Source of the DNA: Labilibacter sediminis
Lineage (GTDB): Bacteria > Bacteroidota > Bacteroidia > Bacteroidales > Marinilabiliaceae
Direction: 5' to 3'
Length of the DNA: 61,864 bases
Assembly (NCBI RefSeq): GCF_005877885.1
Contig: NZ_VCHY01000026.1
Span: 1 to 61,864, forward strand
Shown: piece after piece, positions 61,234-61,864 of the stretch
Position numbering within the stretch: the first letter of the stretch is position 1
Layout of the letters: every line of letters begins with the position of its first letter
The notes under the pieces: generated by a model
Seen by the model: only the letters and a program-made list of their open reading frames with translations
What the model was told of the DNA's origin: nothing
The model's database searches: none
Translations under genes and position numbers: made by a program

Positions 61234-61268
61234 TCGAGGACTTTTTTAAAGCAAAATAAAGTCCTCGA
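61234..61268. repeat. Perfect inverted repeat between integrase and att site
   Basis: TCGAGGACTTT (61234-61244) and AAAGTCCTCGA (61258-61268), 11 bp perfect with a 13-nt loop, about 100 nt upstream of the integrase start. No T run follows. It could be an operator, an excision-factor site or part of the att region. The surrounding 61135-61380 holds no gene; TTTTTGCA occurs twice at about 61292-61309. Confidence 0.6.
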
Positions 61269-61322
61269 TAAGTCCGCTCAAAAACTGCGTTTTTTTGCAT
61301 CTTTTTGCAAAATATTGCGCAT

Positions 61323-61354
61323 TAAAAAACCCTGTAAGTGTTGACTTACAGGGT
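61323..61354 (-). terminator. Terminator downstream of the tRNA-Ser fragment
   Basis: ACCCTGTAAGT (61329-61339) pairs with ACTTACAGGGT (61344-61354) around a 4-nt loop. On the minus strand the stem is followed by TTTTTT (61328-61323). It lies 26 nt after the tRNA 3' end, exactly as behind a normal tRNA gene. Confidence 0.82.
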
Positions 61355-61380
61355 ATTTCTTAAAATTGCTTTCGCTATCA

Positions 61381-61412
61381 GCGGAGAGAGAGGGATTCGA
61401 CCCCCCGGTACC
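61381..61412 (-). pseudogene. 3' fragment of a tRNA-Ser gene (attachment-site core)
   Basis: On the minus strand this reads GGTACC, then GGGGGGTCGAATCCC and TCTCTCTCCGC: the variable-arm end, T-arm and 3' acceptor strand of a Bacteroidota tRNA-Ser. Everything upstream (anticodon, D-arm, 5' acceptor) is replaced by unrelated sequence from 61413 on. T-loop reads GGTCGAATCC where TTCGAATCC is usual. A tRNA 3' end beside an integrase is the classical att scar. Confidence 0.85.
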
Positions 61413-61627
61413 TTAATAACTATGGCTTTTAGTATAAGTGGTAAAAAGTCTGCGAACAAAAAAGCTGTACGCTACAAATATTACTTCTGTCTCGGTTAAG
61501 GAGCTTCAAAAAAAATATTAGATTACTATAGATGCTCTGACATAGCTTGTACAACATAAAGACAAGATATCCCTAAAGTATAAACAAAGCAGGCTAACTC
61601 TATGTATACTCTCATGCTTAAGTAGTA

Positions 61628-61676
61628 TAAACAGGGATTAAAGTTAGATTAAACAGGGATTAAATAGGGTTTAAAG
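61628..61676 (+). repeat. Short direct repeats, candidate recombinase arm sites or iterons
   Basis: TAAACAGGGATTAAA occurs at 61628-61642 and 61650-61664, 22 bp apart, followed by the related TAGGGTTTAAAG (61665-61676); ATAGGGATTTAAT recurs near 61776-61788. Region 61413-61798 has no recognisable gene. Phased repeats near an att core resemble integrase arm-type sites. Confidence 0.5.
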
Positions 61677-61798
61677 TAGGATAGTACCTAACTTGATTTG
61701 AATTTAATTATAATTAAATGTAAATTGAGTAAAACTTAATGTTACTTGTTCCCTACTTGATGATAACTGTATCTATAGGGATTTAATACTTGAACACT

Positions 61799-61864
61799 AT
61801 GGCACGTATAGACAATAAACTCTTAAAAGATGCTAAAGGCTCATATGCTGATGCGGTAATTTAT
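61799..61864 (+). CDS. Start of a hypothetical protein gene (partial, 22 codons)
   Basis: An open frame starts at ATG 61799 and runs off the window: MARIDNKLLKDAKGSYADAV and two more residues. The pattern (short basic start, then G-S-x-A-D-A-V-I-Y) resembles small Bacteroidota accessory proteins of unknown function, but too little is present to name it. It lies on the far side of the tRNA fragment, so it belongs to whatever flanks or is stacked next to the integrase element. Confidence 0.4.
   Translation, partial: MARIDNKLLKDAKGSYADAVIY

Noticed and set aside
61381-61412. A complete tRNA gene
   Set aside because: Only the T-arm and 3' acceptor half are present; no anticodon or D-arm can be found in the 61413-61480 sequence.

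Overview
The window (61.9 kb, AT-rich) comes from a member of the phylum Bacteroidota, most likely a marine or sediment polysaccharide degrader (Marinilabiliales-like or flavobacterial; inferred, not proven). The signs are three SusC/SusD pairs, two one-protein hybrid two-component regulators (HTCS), at least seven secreted proteins with a type IX secretion (T9SS) C-terminal sorting domain, three formylglycine sulfatases, and a Bacteroidota-type tyrosine integrase.

Layout. Positions 1-33 are the 3' end of a 5S rRNA followed by its terminator. A Na+/phosphate cotransporter family gene (498-2195, minus) precedes the first polysaccharide utilization locus. PUL1 (2.4-34.5 kb, all plus) holds HTCS1, a 0.87 kb leader region with a 170-bp terminal-inverted-repeat element and a 37-codon membrane peptide, two SusCD pairs, two GH128-like glycosidases (a lipoprotein and a T9SS protein), a small CBM-like T9SS protein, two related beta-helix proteins, a T9SS sulfatase, a GH2 beta-galactosidase-like enzyme, a GH43-like lipoprotein and a sulfatase-GH16 fusion. 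The mix suggests a sulfated beta-linked galactan or mixed beta-1,3-glycan, but the substrate cannot be fixed from sequence alone.

Between the two loci (34.5-35.9 kb) lies a stretch of decayed accessory DNA: a second, inverted copy of the 170-bp element, the C-terminal remnant of a Fic-family gene and a frameshifted remnant of a DUF6371 (Toprim-like) gene. The two remnants are truncated head to head.

PUL2 (35.9-59.8 kb) has HTCS2 (minus) divergent from a GH105-like unsaturated uronyl hydrolase, a SusCD pair, three secreted proteins sharing an unrecognised ~150-residue module (seven copies in all), two large pectate-lyase-like beta-helix proteins, a lipoprotein sulfatase and an acetyl xylan esterase-like protein. 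A GH105 enzyme normally removes the 4,5-unsaturated uronyl ends left by a lyase, yet no familiar lyase is present. The beta-helix pair is therefore the best candidate for the depolymerase of a sulfated, acylated uronic-acid polysaccharide.

The right end (59.9-61.9 kb) has a CTnDOT-like tyrosine integrase next to the 3' 32 nt of a tRNA-Ser gene with a terminator, an attachment-site scar. Beyond it are short direct repeats and the first 22 codons of a further gene. This end is a genomic-island boundary, possibly of two elements stacked at the same tRNA. Whether the PULs are cargo of the island cannot be decided without the flanking sequence.
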